Positions 23,801 to 38,100 of a stretch of 64,000 nucleotides of DNA are shown here, one piece after another. A model generated the notes under the pieces. That model was not told the DNA's origin. It did not search any database and saw only the letters and a program-made list of their open reading frames with translations. The stretch comes from Lamellibrachia columna. Taxonomy: Eukaryota > Annelida > Polychaeta > Sabellida > Siboglinidae. The position numbers and the translations under genes were made by a program. Location of the stretch: the NCBI GenBank assembly GCA_963662155.1, contig OY759266.1, positions 60,224,010-60,288,009 on the forward strand, written 5' to 3'. Each line of letters starts with the position of its first letter. Within the stretch, counting starts at the first letter, position 1.

Positions 23801-26800
23801 GTCTATGTCTGTCTAACCCTATATTGTACATGTGTGTGCAGTGAGAGAGACAGCCTCTCCATTACCCAGTACTACAGTTGGTACAACGTGTCTCTGCACT
23901 GTCTATGTCTGTCTAACCCTATATTGTACATGTGTGTGCAGTGAGAGAGACAGCCTCTCCATTACCCAGTACTACAGTTGGTACAACGTGTCTCTGCACT
24001 GTCTATGTCTGTATAACCCTATATTGTACATGTGTGTGCAGTGAGAGAGACAGCCTCTCCATTACCCAGTACTACAGTTGGTACAACGTGTCTCTGCACT
24101 GTCTATGTCTGTCTAACCCTATATTGTACATGTGTGTGCAGTGAGAGATACAGCCTCTCCATTACCCAGTACTACAGTTGGTACAACGTGTCTCTGCACT
24201 GTCTATGTCTGTCTAACCCTATATTGTACATGTGTGTGCAGTGAGAGAGACAGCCTCTCCATTACCCAGTACTACAGTTGGTACAACGTGTCTCTGCACT
24301 GTCTATGTCTGTCTAACCCTATATTGTACATGTGTGTGCAGTGAGAGAGACAGCCTCTCCATTACCCAGTACTACAGTTGGTACAACGTGTCTCTGCACT
24401 ATCTATGTCTGTCTAACCCTATATTGTACATGTGTGTGCAGTGAGAGAGACAGCCTCTCCATTACCCAGTACTACAGTTGGTACAACGTGTCTCTGCACT
24501 GTCTATGTCTGTCTAACCCTATATTGTACATGTGTGTGCAGTGAGAGAGACAGCCTCTCCATTACCCAGTACTACAGTTGGTACAACGTGTCTCTGCACT
24601 GTCTATGTCTGTCTAACCCTATATTGTACATGTGTGTGCAGTGAGAGAGACAGCCTCTCCATTACCCAGTACTACAGTTGGTACAACGTGTCTCTGCACT
24701 GTCTATGTCTGTCTAACCCTATATTGTACATGTGTGTGCAGTGAGAGAGACAGCCTCTCCATTACCCAGTACTACAGTTGGTACAACGTGTCTCTGCACT
24801 GTCTATGTCTGTCTAACCCTATATTGTACATGTGTGTGCAGTGAGAGAGACAGCCTCTCCATTACCCAGTACTACAGTTGGTACAACGTGTCTCTGCACT
24901 GTCTATGTCTGTCTAACCCTATATTGTACATGTGTGTGCAGTGAGAGAGACAGCCTCTCCATTACCCAGTACTACAGTTGGTACAACGTGTCTCTGCACT
25001 GTCTATGTCTGTCTAACCCTATATTGTACATGTGTGTGCAGTGAGAGAGACAGCCTCTCCATTACCCAGTACTACAGTTGGTACAACGTGTCTCTGCACT
25101 GTCTATGTCTGTCTAACCCTATATTGTACATGTGTGTGCAGTGAGAGAGACAGCCTCTCCATTACCCAGTACTACAGTTGGTACAACGTGTCTCTGCACT
25201 GTCTATGTCTGTCTAACCCTATATTGTACATGTGTGTGCAGTGAGAGAGACAGCCTCTCCATTACCCAGTACTACAGTTGGTACAACGTGTCTCTGCACT
25301 GTCTATGCATGTCTAACCCTATATTGTACATGTGTGTGCAGTGAGAGAGACAGCCTCTCCATTACCCAGTACTACAGTTGGTACAACGTGTCTCTGCACT
25401 GTCTATGCATGTCTAACCCTATATTGTACATGTGTGTGCAGTGAGAGAGACAGCCTCTCCATTACCCAGTACTACAGTTGGTACAACGTGTCTCTGCACT
25501 GTCTATGCCTGTCTAACCCTATATTGTACATGTGTGTGCAGTGAGAGAGACAGCCTCTTCATTACCCAGTACTACAGTTGGTACAACGTGTCTCTGCACT
25601 GTCTATGCATGTCTAACCCTATATTGTACATGTGTGTGCAGTGAGAGAGACAGCCTCTCCATTACCCAGTACTACAGTTGGTACAACGTGTCTCTGCACT
25701 GTCTATGCATGTCTAACCCTATATTGTACATGTGTGTGCAGTGAGAGAGACAGCCTCTCCATTACCCAGTACTACAGTTGGTACAACGTGTCTCTGCACT
25801 GTCTATGTCTGTCTAACCCTATATTGTACATGTGTGTGCAGTGAGAGAGACAGCCTCTCCATTACCCAGTACTACATTTGGTACAACGTGTCTCTGCACT
25901 GTCTATGTCTGTCTAACCCTATATTGTACATGTGTGTGCAGTGAGAGAGACAGCCTCTCCATTACCCAGTACTACAGTTGGTACAACGTGTCTCTGCACT
26001 GTCTATGTCTGTCTAACCCTATATTGTACATGTGTGTGCAGTGAGAGAGACAGCCTCTCCATTACCCAGTACTACAGTTGGTACAACGTGTCTCTGCACT
26101 GTCTATGTCTGTCTAACCCTATATTGTACATGTGTGTGCAGTGAGAGAGACAGCCTCTCCATTACCCAGTACTACAGTTGGTACAACGTGTCTCTGCACT
26201 GTCTATGTCTGTCTAACCCTATATTGTACATGTGTGTGCAGTGAGAGAGACAGCCTCTCCATTACCCAGTACTACAGTTGGTACAACGTGTCTCTGCACT
26301 GTCTATGTCTGTCTAACCCTATATTGTACATGTGTGTGCAGTGAGAGAGACAGCCTCTCCATTACCCAGTACTACAGTTGGTACAACGTGTCTCTGCACT
26401 GTCTATGTCTGTCTAACCCTATATTGTACATGTGTGTGCAGTGAGAGAGACAGCCTCTCCATTACCCAGTACTACAGTTGGTACAACGTGTCTATGTCTG
26501 TCTAACCCTATATTGTACATGTGTGTGCAGTGAGAGAGACAGCCTCTCCATTACCCAGTACTACAGTTGGTACAACGTGTCTCTGCACTGTCTATGTCTG
26601 TCTAACCCTATATTGTACATGTGTGTGCAGTGAGAGAGACAGCCTCTCCATTACCCAGTACTACAGTTGGTACAACGTGTCTCTGCACTGTCTATGTCTG
26701 TCTAACCCTATATTGTACATGTGTGTGCAGTGAGAGAGACAGCCTCTCCATTACCCAGTACTACAGTTGGTACAACGTGTCTCTGCACTGTCTATGTCTG

Positions 26801-29800
26801 TCTAACCCTATATTGTACATGTGTGTGCAGTGAGAGAGACAGCCTCTCCATTACCCAGTACTACAGTTGGTACAACGTGTCTCTGCACTGTCTATGTCTG
26901 TCTAACCCTATATTGTACATGTGTGTGCAGTGAGAGAGACAGCCTCTCCATTACCCAGTACTACAGTTGGTACAACGTGTCTCTGCACTGTCTATGTCTG
27001 TCTAACCCTATATTGTACATGTGTGTGCAGTGAGAGAGACAGCCTCTCCATTACCCAGTACTACAGTTGGTACAACGTGTCTCTGCACTGTCTATGCATG
27101 TCTAACCCTATATTGTACATGTGTGTGCAGTGAGAGAGACAGCCTCTCCATTACCCAGTACTACAGTTGGTACAACGTGTCTCTGCACTGTCTATGCATG
27201 TCTAACCCTATATTGTACATGTGTGTGCAGTGAGAGAGACAGCCTCTCCATTACCCAGTACTACAGTTGGTACAACGTGTCTCTGCACTGTCTATGCCTG
27301 TCTAACCCTATATTGTACATGTGTGTGCAGTGAGAGAGACAGCCTCTCCATTACCCAGTACTACAGTTGGTACAACGTGTCTCTGCACTGTCTATGTCTG
27401 TCTAACCCTATATTGTACATGTGTGTGCAGTGAGAGAGACAGCCTCTCCATTACCCAGTACTACAGTTGGTACAACGTGTCTCTGCACTGTCTATGTCTG
27501 TCTAACCCTATATTGTACATGTGTGTGCAGTGAGAGAGACAGCCTCTCCATTACCCAGTACTACAGTTGGTACAACGTGTCTCTGCACTGTCTATGTCTG
27601 TCTAACCCTATATTGTACATGTGTGTGCAGTGAGAGAGACAGCCTCTCCATTACCCAGTACTACAGTTGGTACAACGTGTCTCTGCACTGTCTATGTCTG
27701 TCTAACCCTATATTGTACATGTGTGTGCAGTGAGAGAGACAGCCTCTCCATTACCCAGTACTACAGTTGGTACAACGTGTCTCTGCACTGTCTATGTCTG
27801 TCTAACCCTATATTGTACATGTGTGTGCAGTGAGAGAGACAGCCTCTCCATTACCCAGTACTACAGTTGGTACAACGTGTCTCTGCACTGTCTATGTCTG
27901 TCTAACCCTATATTGTACATGTGTGTGCAGTGAGAGAGACAGCCTCTCCATTACCCAGTACTACAGTTGGTACAACGTGTCTCTGCACTGTCTATGTCTG
28001 TCTAACCCTATATTGTACATGTGTGTGCAGTGAGAGAGACAGCCTCTCCATTACCCAGTACTACAGTTGGTACAACGTGTCTCTGCACTGTCTATGTCTG
28101 TCTAACCCTATATTGTACATGTGTGTGCAGTGAGAGAGACAGCCTCTCCATTACCCAGTACTACAGTTGGTACAACGTGTCTCTGCACTGTCTATGTCTG
28201 TCTAACCCTATATTGTACATGTGTGTGCAGTGAGAGAGACAGCCTCTCCATTACCCAGTACTACAGTTGGTACAACGTGTCTCTGCACTGTCTATGTCTG
28301 TCTAACCCTATATTGTACATGTGTGTGCAGTGAGAGAGACAGCCTCTCCATTACCCAGTACTACAGTTGGTACAACGTGTCTCTGCACTGTCTATGTCTG
28401 TCTAACCCTATATTGTACATGTGTGTGCAGTGAGAGAGACAGCCTCTCCATTACCCAGTACTACAGTTGGTACAACGTGTCTCTGCACTGTCTATGTCTG
28501 TCTAACCCTATATTGTACATGTGTGTGCAGTGAGAGAGACAGCCTCTCCATTACCCAGTACTACAGTTGGTACAACGTGTCTCTGCACTGTCTATGTCTG
28601 TCTAACCCTATATTGTACATGTGTGTGCAGTGAGAGAGACAGCCTCTCCATTACCCAGTACTACAGTTGGTACAACGTGTCTCTGCACTGTCTATGTCTG
28701 TCTAACCCTATATTGTACATGTGTGTGCAGTGAGAGAGACAGCCTCTCCATTACCCAGTACTACAGTTGGTACAACGTGCCTCTGCACTGTCTATGTCTG
28801 TCTAACCCTATATTGTACATGTGTGTGCAGTGAGAGAGACAGCCTCTCCATTACCCAGTACTACAGTTGGTACAACGTGCCTCTGCACTGTCTATGTCTG
28901 TCTAACCCTATATTGTACATGTGTGTGCAGTGAGAGAGACAGCCTCTCCATTACCCAGTACTACAGTTGGTACAACGTGCCTCTGCACTGTCTATGTCTG
29001 TCTAACCCTATATTGTACATGTGTGTGCAGTGAGAGAGACAGCCTCTCCATTACCCAGTACTACAGTTGGTACAACGTGCCTCTGCACTGTCTATGTCTG
29101 TCTAACCCTATATTGTACATGTGTGTGCAGTGAGAGAGACAGCCTCTCCATTACCCAGTACTACAGTTGGTACAACGTGTCTCTGCACTGTCTATGTCTG
29201 TCTAACCCTATATTGTACATGTGTGTGCAGTGAGAGAGACAGCCTCTCCATTACCCAGTACTACAGTTGGTACAACGTGTCTCTGCACTGTCTATGTCTG
29301 TCTAACCCTATATTGTACATGTGTGTGCAGTGAGAGAGACAGCCTCTCCATTACCCAGTACTACAGTTGGTACAACGTGTCTCTGCACTGTCTATGTCTG
29401 TCTAACCCTATATTGTACATGTGTGTGCAGTGAGAGAGACAGCCTCTCCATTACCCAGTACTACAGTTGGTACAACGTGTCTCTGCACTGTCTATGTCTG
29501 TCTAACCCTATATTGTACATGTGTGTGCAGTGAGAGAGACAGCCTCTCCATTACCCAGTACTACAGTTGGTACAACGTGTCTCTGCACTGTCTATGTCTG
29601 TCTAACCCTATATTGTACATGTGTGTGCAGTGAGAGAGACAGCCTCTCCATTACCCAGTACTACAGTTGGTACAACGTGCCCATCCAGCGCTGGATCAAC
29701 ATCTCAAAGTACAAGGCAATCAAACGCATCAAGACGGCCGTTGAACTAGACAAGGTGGGTGGGAACTGAGAACAAACCATTCAGGGTTAAATCTTGAGAC

Positions 29801-32159
29801 TCCTTCAAGGTAGATCGACAAAACTACCAGAGAGCATAATGTATATAAATAATTATATAAAAGATTGAGTAAGCTAATATTGATAAATATCTCAGACGGA
29901 CAGGTTCTACGTCAATAACAAAATGTTTACTCCCAATCAGCCAATGATTCCAATCAGCCAATGATTCCAATCAGCCAATGATTCCAATCAGCCAATGATT
30001 CCAATCAGCCAATGATTCCAATCAGCCAATGATTCCAATCAGCCAATGATTCCAATCAGCCAATGATTCCTTGCTTGCCATCGGGTTTTTTGGTTTGGTT
30101 GGCAATCTTTCTAAATCTTGTTTAAATAAAACCTGGGATACGAATCTAGAAAATGTGAGTCAGGCTCCTTCACTTTGCCTCCAATCGTTATAACTCACAA
30201 CATTTATCTTATGATCACAAGAAGATTAAATCTTAGCTTAATAATGTTTTTATTGCAAGAATGTTGTATGACTATGTAATTATGACAACATGCATGGCTT
30301 AATTTTGACCAATCATGCTCTCTTATTGTGCCCTTGAAGTCTTCTCTTCTGGAGGTAACAATGTGCTTTCTGCCCGCAGGTCGGTCAAGTCGACGGTCAG
30401 GTGAAACAGAGCACGTCAGCTGTTGACGTGGCTTGCTGCTTCGGCCAGGTAGGTGGACACAACGCCCCTCATGGTTGTCTCTGGCACTCCACAAAGTTCT
30501 GTTAACTGACTAGTCTGTATATATGTTGTGATTACTTGAATCTGATAGTCTGATGAGGCCTCGTTCAACTAGTCTGCCTTTTTTAGAACATCAAGCCAAG
30601 CTGACATTTATATGCTGGCAGTGAGGGTGGCCACTGCCAGGGTGCTGAGGGTGGCCACTGCCAGGGTGTTGAGGGTGGCCACTGCCAGGGTGCTGAGGGT
30701 GGTCACTGCCTGGGTGCTGAGGGTGGCCACTGCCAGGGTGTTGAGGGTGGCCACTGCCAGGGTGCTGAGGGTGGTCACTGCCTGGGTGCTGAGTGTGGTC
30801 ACTGCCTGGGTGCTGAGTGTGGTCACTGCCTGGGTGCTGAGGGTGGTCACTGCCTGGGTGCTGAGGGTGGTCACTGCCTGGGTGCTGAGGGTGGTCACTG
30901 CCTGGGTGCTGAGGGTGGTCACTGCCTGGGTGCTGAGGGTGGCCACTGCCAGGGTGCTGAGGGTGGTCACTGCCAGGGTGCTGAGGGTGGTCACTGCCAG
31001 GGTGGTGAGGGTGGTCACTGCCTGGGTGCTGAGGGTGGCCACTGCCTGGGTGCTGAGGGTGGTCACTGCCTGGGTGCTGAGGGTGGTCACTGCCTGGGTG
31101 CTGAGGGTGGTCACTGCCTGGGTGCTGAGGGTGGTCACTGCCTGGGTGCTGAGGGTGGCCACTGCCAGGGTGCTGAGGGTGGTCACTGCCAGGGTGCTGA
31201 GGGTGGTCACTGCCTGGGTGCTGAGGGTGGTCACTGCCTGGGTGCTGAGGGTGGTCACTGCCTGGGTGCTGAGGGTGGTCACTGCCTGGGTGCTGAGGGT
31301 GGCCACTGCCAGGGTGCTGAGGGTGGTCACTGCCAGGGTGCTGAGGGTGGTCACTGCCAGGGTGCTGAGGGTGGTCACTGCCAGGGTGCTGAGGGTGGTC
31401 ACTGCCAGGGTGCTGAGGGTGGTCACTGCCAGGGTGCTGAGGGTGGTCACTGCCAGGGTGCTGAGGGTGGTCACTGCCAGGGTGCTGAGGGTGGTCACTG
31501 CCTGGGTGCTGAGGGTGGTCACTGCCAGGGTGCTGAGGGTGGCCACTGCCAGGGTGTTGAGGGTGGTCACTGCCTGGGTGCTGAGGGTGGTCACTGCCAG
31601 GGTGCTGAGGGTGGTCACTGCCTGGGTGCTGAGGGTGGTCACTGCCTGGGTGCTGAGGGTGGTCACTGCCAGAGTGCTGAGGGTGGTCAAGAGTTCCCAA
31701 TGTTGATAACCAAGTTTTTATATCAAAAGCACCTTGTCCAGGTCTTCAACCCAGAACTCTGGCATGTAAAGTGGTTGTGTTAACTACTACCCTACCATGC
31801 CTCCCTGCCTCCCTTAAAAAGGGGCAGTCTGTTGTTCACCAAGGAGGGGTTTGTGCTTCAAATGATGATGAATGTCAGCTCTTTCACAATTTTACTGTTG
31901 ATTCTCTGTTTGTAGATCATTGAGTTCTGGCGGAGCATGGATTGGCCAGATCACATTGGTGCCCTGCCTTTTGTTATCCAAATCACTAAGGTACGTTGAC
32001 CACATACTGCAAGACTCCTTAAACAAGGCCAATCCTTCCTGAGTCAAAGGCCCAAATCTAAACCCTTGTTTCAAGCAGAAGAGAACAAGTATTCCACTTA
32101 GATGCCAGTGTATTGCAGGTTAACCCAAATATGCGCGTACTCGTGCACTCACGCATGCA

Positions 32160-32191
<32 letters not shown>

Positions 32192-35100
32192 CACACACAC
32201 ACATGTATACAACTGAGGGAACTGGTGCAATGCAATGTGAACCAAGTTGTTCAGACTTCAAATGGCAGCAAAAGGTTTTGAACCTGAGTTCTCTTGATTG
32301 AGTCCAAATGCTTCAAAACTACACCCTTCCCTTCCCTTCCCATTCAATATGTGTGCAGACATCCATTAGATTTGTTGTTATGCTCAATGCAAATTTTATT
32401 GTACATGATCAAATTATTTGCTGTCATCAATCATTAAATGTTTGGTTGACATGTTCACCAATAAGAACAAATACAAATATATATATATTTATATACATAT
32501 TTACATAATAATATGGTGCTGTATTGTTGTCTGTTTGCAGGATCTGTGTGAAGGAGCCATCTACTATGCTGACTTGATACACGCCAAGCTGAAGGCCTCT
32601 GGTTACTACGATGAAGTTGGACAGTTTGATATCACTGAGCAGGTATGTGTGTAAGCGTGCCTGTTTACCTTTAGCAAATAATTATTTGACTGAAAGGTCC
32701 TTTCTCAATTAATTTATTTTGTTTTTATATTTTGTGCAAAAAATCAAACCTATCTAGTATCCACTCCGACCTGCTGGCTCGTTTGTACAAATGGGTTGTT
32801 GAGTTTCAGTAAATCATTGGACAAACTATTAAATCATTTGTGTATCATTACTGGTGTATCACCATCACTTTGTATGTTACAGTTGTGTAACACTACTGGT
32901 GTATCACCATCACTGCATGTTACAGCTGTGTGTCACTACTGGTGAATCACCATCACTTTGCATATTACAGTTGTGTATCACTACTGGTGTATCACCATCA
33001 CTTTGCATGTTACACTTGTGTATCACTACTGGTGTATCACCATCACTTTGCATGTTACAGCTGTGTGTCACTACTGGTGTATCACCATCAATTTGTATGT
33101 TACAGTTGTGTAACACTACTGGTGTATCACCATCACTGCATGTTACAGCTGTGTGTATCACCATCACTTTGTATGTTACAGTTGTGTAACACTACTGGTG
33201 TATCACCATCACTGCATGTTCAGCTGTGTGTCACTACTGGTGTATCACCATCACTTTGTATATTACAGTTGTGTAACACTACTGGTGTATCACCATCACT
33301 GCATGTTCAGCTGTGTGTCACTACTGGTGTATCACCATCACTTTGTATGTTACAGTTGTGTAACACTACTGGTGTATCACCATCACTGCATGTTCAGATG
33401 TGTGTCACTACTGGTGTATCACCATCACTTTGTATGTTACAGTTGTGTAACACTACTGGTGTATCACCATCACTTTGTATGTTGCAGCTGTGTGTCACTA
33501 CTGGTGTATCACCATCACTTTGTATGTTGCAGCTGTGTATCACTACTGGTGTATCACCATCATTTTGCATGTTACAGCTGTGTATTACTATTGGTGAATC
33601 ACCATCATTTTGTATGTTACAGCTGTGTGTCACTACTGGTGTATCACCATCACTTTGTGTGTTGCAGCTGTGTATCACTACTGGTGTATCACCATCACTT
33701 TGTATGTTGCAGCTGTGTATCACTACTGGTGTATCACCATCATTTTGTATGTTACAGCTGTGTGTCACTACTGGTGAATCACCATCACTTTGCATGTTAC
33801 AGCTGTGTGTCACTACTGGTGTATCACCATCACTTTGCATGTTACAGCTGTGTATCACTACTGGTGTATCACCATCACTTTGTATGTTGCAACTGTGTAT
33901 CACTACTTGTGTATCACCATCTCTTTGTATGTAACAGTTGTGTGTCACTACTGTCATATCACCACCATTTTGTATGTTACAGCTGTGTATCACTACTGGT
34001 GTATCACCATCACTTTGTATGTTGCAACTGTGTATCACTACTTGTGTATCACCATCTCTTTGTATGTAACAGTTGTGTGTCACTACTGTCATATCACCAC
34101 CATTTTGTATGTTGCAGCTGTGTATCACTACTGGTGTATCACCATCACTTTGTATGTTGCAACTGTGTATCACTACTGGTGTATCACCATCACTTTGTAT
34201 GTTACAGCTGTGTGTCACTACTGGTGTATCACCATCACTTTGCATGTTACAGGTGTGATTCACTACTGGTGTATCACCATAACTTTGTATGTTACAGTTG
34301 TGATTCACTACTCGTTTATCACCATTACTTTGCATGTTACAGTTGTCTATCACTACTCGTTTATCACCATTACTTTGCATGTTACAGCTATGTATTACTA
34401 CTGGTGTTACAGCATGGTGTATCACCATCACTTTGTATGTTACAGCTGTGTATCACTAATGGTGTATCACCATCACTTTGTATGTTACAGTTGTGTATCA
34501 CTACTGGTTTATCACCATCACTTTGCATGTTACAGCTATATATTACTACTGGTGTTACAGCATGGTGTATCACCATCACTTTGTATGTTACAGCTGTGTA
34601 TCACTAATGGTGTATCACCATCACTCTGCATGTTACACTTGTGTATCACTAATGGTGTAGTATCATCACTTTGCATGTTACAGCTGTGCATCACTACTCA
34701 TGTATCACCATCACTTTGTTACAGCTGTGTATCACTACTGGTGTATCACCATCACTTTGTATGTTTCAGTTGTGTATCACCATCAACGACATTGAGCAGG
34801 TGCGACGCTCCCTCAAGCCACTGCCAGACGCCCTCAAGTTCTCAGACATTATATTCACCATTGAGAAGTTTCAAGGTGAGAAGAACAGCAAAGCCGCGCG
34901 ACTTGCACTGGTTGGCACCGTCAGCACCACCGATGATGAAATGATCCACAAGATTAAACATGTCGTTGATCGAGTCGCTGACAAGGTCTGGCATGTTCTT
35001 CTTTCACTATCATATCTTGCCTTATTACAAGAGAATTAATGGAGAAAAGCTATGCTATTTTGTTTTCATACAAAAATTATTTGTATCTTGTTAATAGTTT

Positions 35101-38100
35101 CATAATTGTTTAATAATATTATTCAACAATGTTAATGTTAATAGTCACTGTAGTATGTAACAGTGGTATGCAAACATTGATATGCTTTTGTTGATGTATT
35201 TATTGTGACTGCACATACATATCAATCTGTTGGTCTCATATTGCACTTCATCATTTGTAATAATAATACCTTACCTTATGATATCTTACCTTATGATACC
35301 TTACCTTATGATACCTTACCTTATGATACCTTACCTTATGATACCTTATGACGATTCTGATCGCAGGATCCACTTGGTTCCTCCATGATGAGATCTTCTT
35401 CAGAATCTAATATTAGGAGTTAAAAACAATGATAAATGAACATCATTTTTTCACAGATTGTGGCATTTTTTAGTGAATGAATATCATTCTACTTTCAGAT
35501 GCGCCCGGACATAAAGAAGGACGTGTTCCACTTGTGTTGGGCGCCGGAGAAGTTACCACCAGATGAGGTACATCAGGCATCTACACCACTAACTCAGTCA
35601 TTGATTGGTTGTGTTTATAACTGGCAGAGTTTCACACATACAATGTTTTGTCTTGCACAAACAATACCTAGAACAATAATTAGGCAACTATAAAGAATTA
35701 AATACATAACATTTGTTGATTTTTTATGGATTTACAAACATTTTTGAGAAACAACTATAGCCAGATATTTACCATGACTATTAATAGTATAGGTTAAGGT
35801 GAATAAATGAATAAACACAACATAAATAAAGTAAATACTATAGTGAATAATAAGTAAATATATAATACGTTTTAAATAAATAAATACTCGTAAATATTTC
35901 TGGTATGATAAAATTAAAGGCTAAAGTAAACATTTGTATTTGTATGTAAACAAGGTTGTTTGTTTCAGGCGATCAGTGACTTGCTGAATTACCTCGACAG
36001 CAATCTGCTCACTCTCAACACAAACCTGCTGTCGTCTAACTTCAAGCGCATCCTCGACTCGATCTGGGTTGAGGTTCTTGAGGAGATCTCTGAGGTCCTC
36101 GAGACTGAGGAAGTTGTGAGTATCTGGGAAGAGGCTTTGGGTTTTACTGAAAGGTTGGCAGGAAATGACCTTTGAGAAGATGGAGGTTGGGGAAGATTTG
36201 GAAGAAGGACAAAATATTATTGAAATGGTAGGATCCCATTGGGAGACTTAAGGTTGGCTTACATAAGTGATTTGTGCCCCAGTTGGTCAGGCAACACAAT
36301 GTTTCTAGACATTGTACAGCTAAATTATGTGTGCGTTTAGGAAAGCAACATGTCTACTGCTAGTGCAACCTATTGACTCGCACCAATCCACATTTGAGTT
36401 TTGATGAAATTGTCACGATAGGTGCACCACAGTCAGTTGTGGCAGTCACTGATTGGTCACTGCTTCAGGATCATCACCACGAAACTGTTGGTCAAATTGT
36501 CACGATAGGTGCACCACAGTCAGTTGTGGCAGTCACTGATTGGTCACTGCTTCAGGATCATCACCACGAAACTGTTGATCAAATTGTCACGATAGGTGCA
36601 CCACAGTCAGTTGTGGCAGTCACTGATTGGTCACTGCTTCAGGATCATCATCACGAAACTGTTGGTCAAATTGTCACGATAGGTGCACCTCAGTCAGTTG
36701 TGGCAGTCACTGATTGGTCACTGCTTCAGGATCATCATCACGAAACTGTTGATCAAATTGTCACGATAGGTGCACCACAGTCAGTTGTGGCAGTCACTGA
36801 TTGGTCACTGCTTCAGGATCATCATCACGAAACTGTTGATCAAATTGTCACGATAGGTGCACCACAGTCAGTTGTGGCAGTCACTGATTGGTCACTGCTT
36901 CAGGATCATCATCACGAAACTGTTGATCAAATTGTCACGATAGGTGCACCACAGTCAGTTGTGGCAGTCACTGATTGGTCACTGCTTCAGGATCTTCATC
37001 ACGAAACTGTTGGTCAAATTGTCACGATAGGTGCACCACAGTCAGTTGTGGCAGTCACTGATTGGTCACTGCTTCAGGATCATCACCACGAAACTGTTGA
37101 TCAAATTGTCACGATAGGTGCACCACAGTCAGTTGTGGCAGTCACTGATTGGTCACTGCTTCAGGATCATCATCACGAAACTGTTGATCAAATTGTCACG
37201 ATAGGTGCACCACAGTCAGTTGTGGCAGTCACTGATTGGTCACTGCTTCAGGATCATCACCACGAAACTGTTGGTCAAATTGTCACGATAGGTGCACCAC
37301 AGTCAGTTGTGGCAGTCACTGATTGGTCACTGCTTCAGGATCATCACCACGAAACTGTTGGTCAAATTGTCACGATAGGTGCACCACAGTCAGTTGTGGC
37401 AGTCACTGATTGGTCACTGCTTCAGGATCTTCACCACGAAACTGTTGATCAAATTGTCACGATAGGTGCACCACAGTCAGTTGTGGCAGTCACTGATTGG
37501 TCACTGCTTGAGGATCATCACCACGAAACTGTTGGTCAAATTGTCACGATAGGTGCACCACAGTCAGTTGTGGCAGTCACTGATTGGTCACTGCTTCAGG
37601 ATCTTCACCACAAAACTGTTGATCAAATTGTCACGATAGGTGCACCACAGTCAGTTGTGGCAGTCACTGATTGGTCACTGCTTCAGGATCTTCACCATGA
37701 AACTGTTGATCAAATTGTCACGATAGGTGCACCACAGTCAGTTGTGGCAGTCACTGATTGGTCACTGCTTCAGGATCTTCACCATGAAACTGTTGATCAA
37801 ATTGTCACGATAGGTGCACCACAGTCAGTTGTGGCAGTCACTGATTGGTCACTGCTTGAGGATCATCACCACGAAACTGTTGGTCAAATTGTCACGATAG
37901 GTGCACCACAGTCAGTTGTGGCAGTCACTGATTGGTCACTGCTTCAGGATCTTCACCACAAAACTGTTGATCAAATTGTCACGATAGGTGCACCACAGTC
38001 AGTTGTGGCAGTCACTGATTGGTCACTGCTTCAGGATCATCACCACGAAACTGTTGATCAAATTGTCACGATAGGTGCACCACAGTCAGTTGTGGCAGTC

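Noticed and set aside
23232..29769. More than 60 overlapping 70-residue ORFs (CAVRETASPLPST... type)
   Set aside because: They are a by-product of the 100-bp array; the true frame in each unit is the exon I frame, and these ORFs start in the intron part.
30591..31706. ORFs of 360-369 residues (HPQHPGSD, VVTAWVLR, TTLSTQAV repeats)
   Set aside because: Three frames over the same 24-bp array are equally open; pure repeat artefact.
32930..34944. ORFs up to 484 residues (LLVYHHHFVCYSCVS repeat)
   Set aside because: Open because the 45-bp unit is a multiple of three; the region is intron up to the exon M acceptor, and only the last piece overlaps exon M, in another frame.
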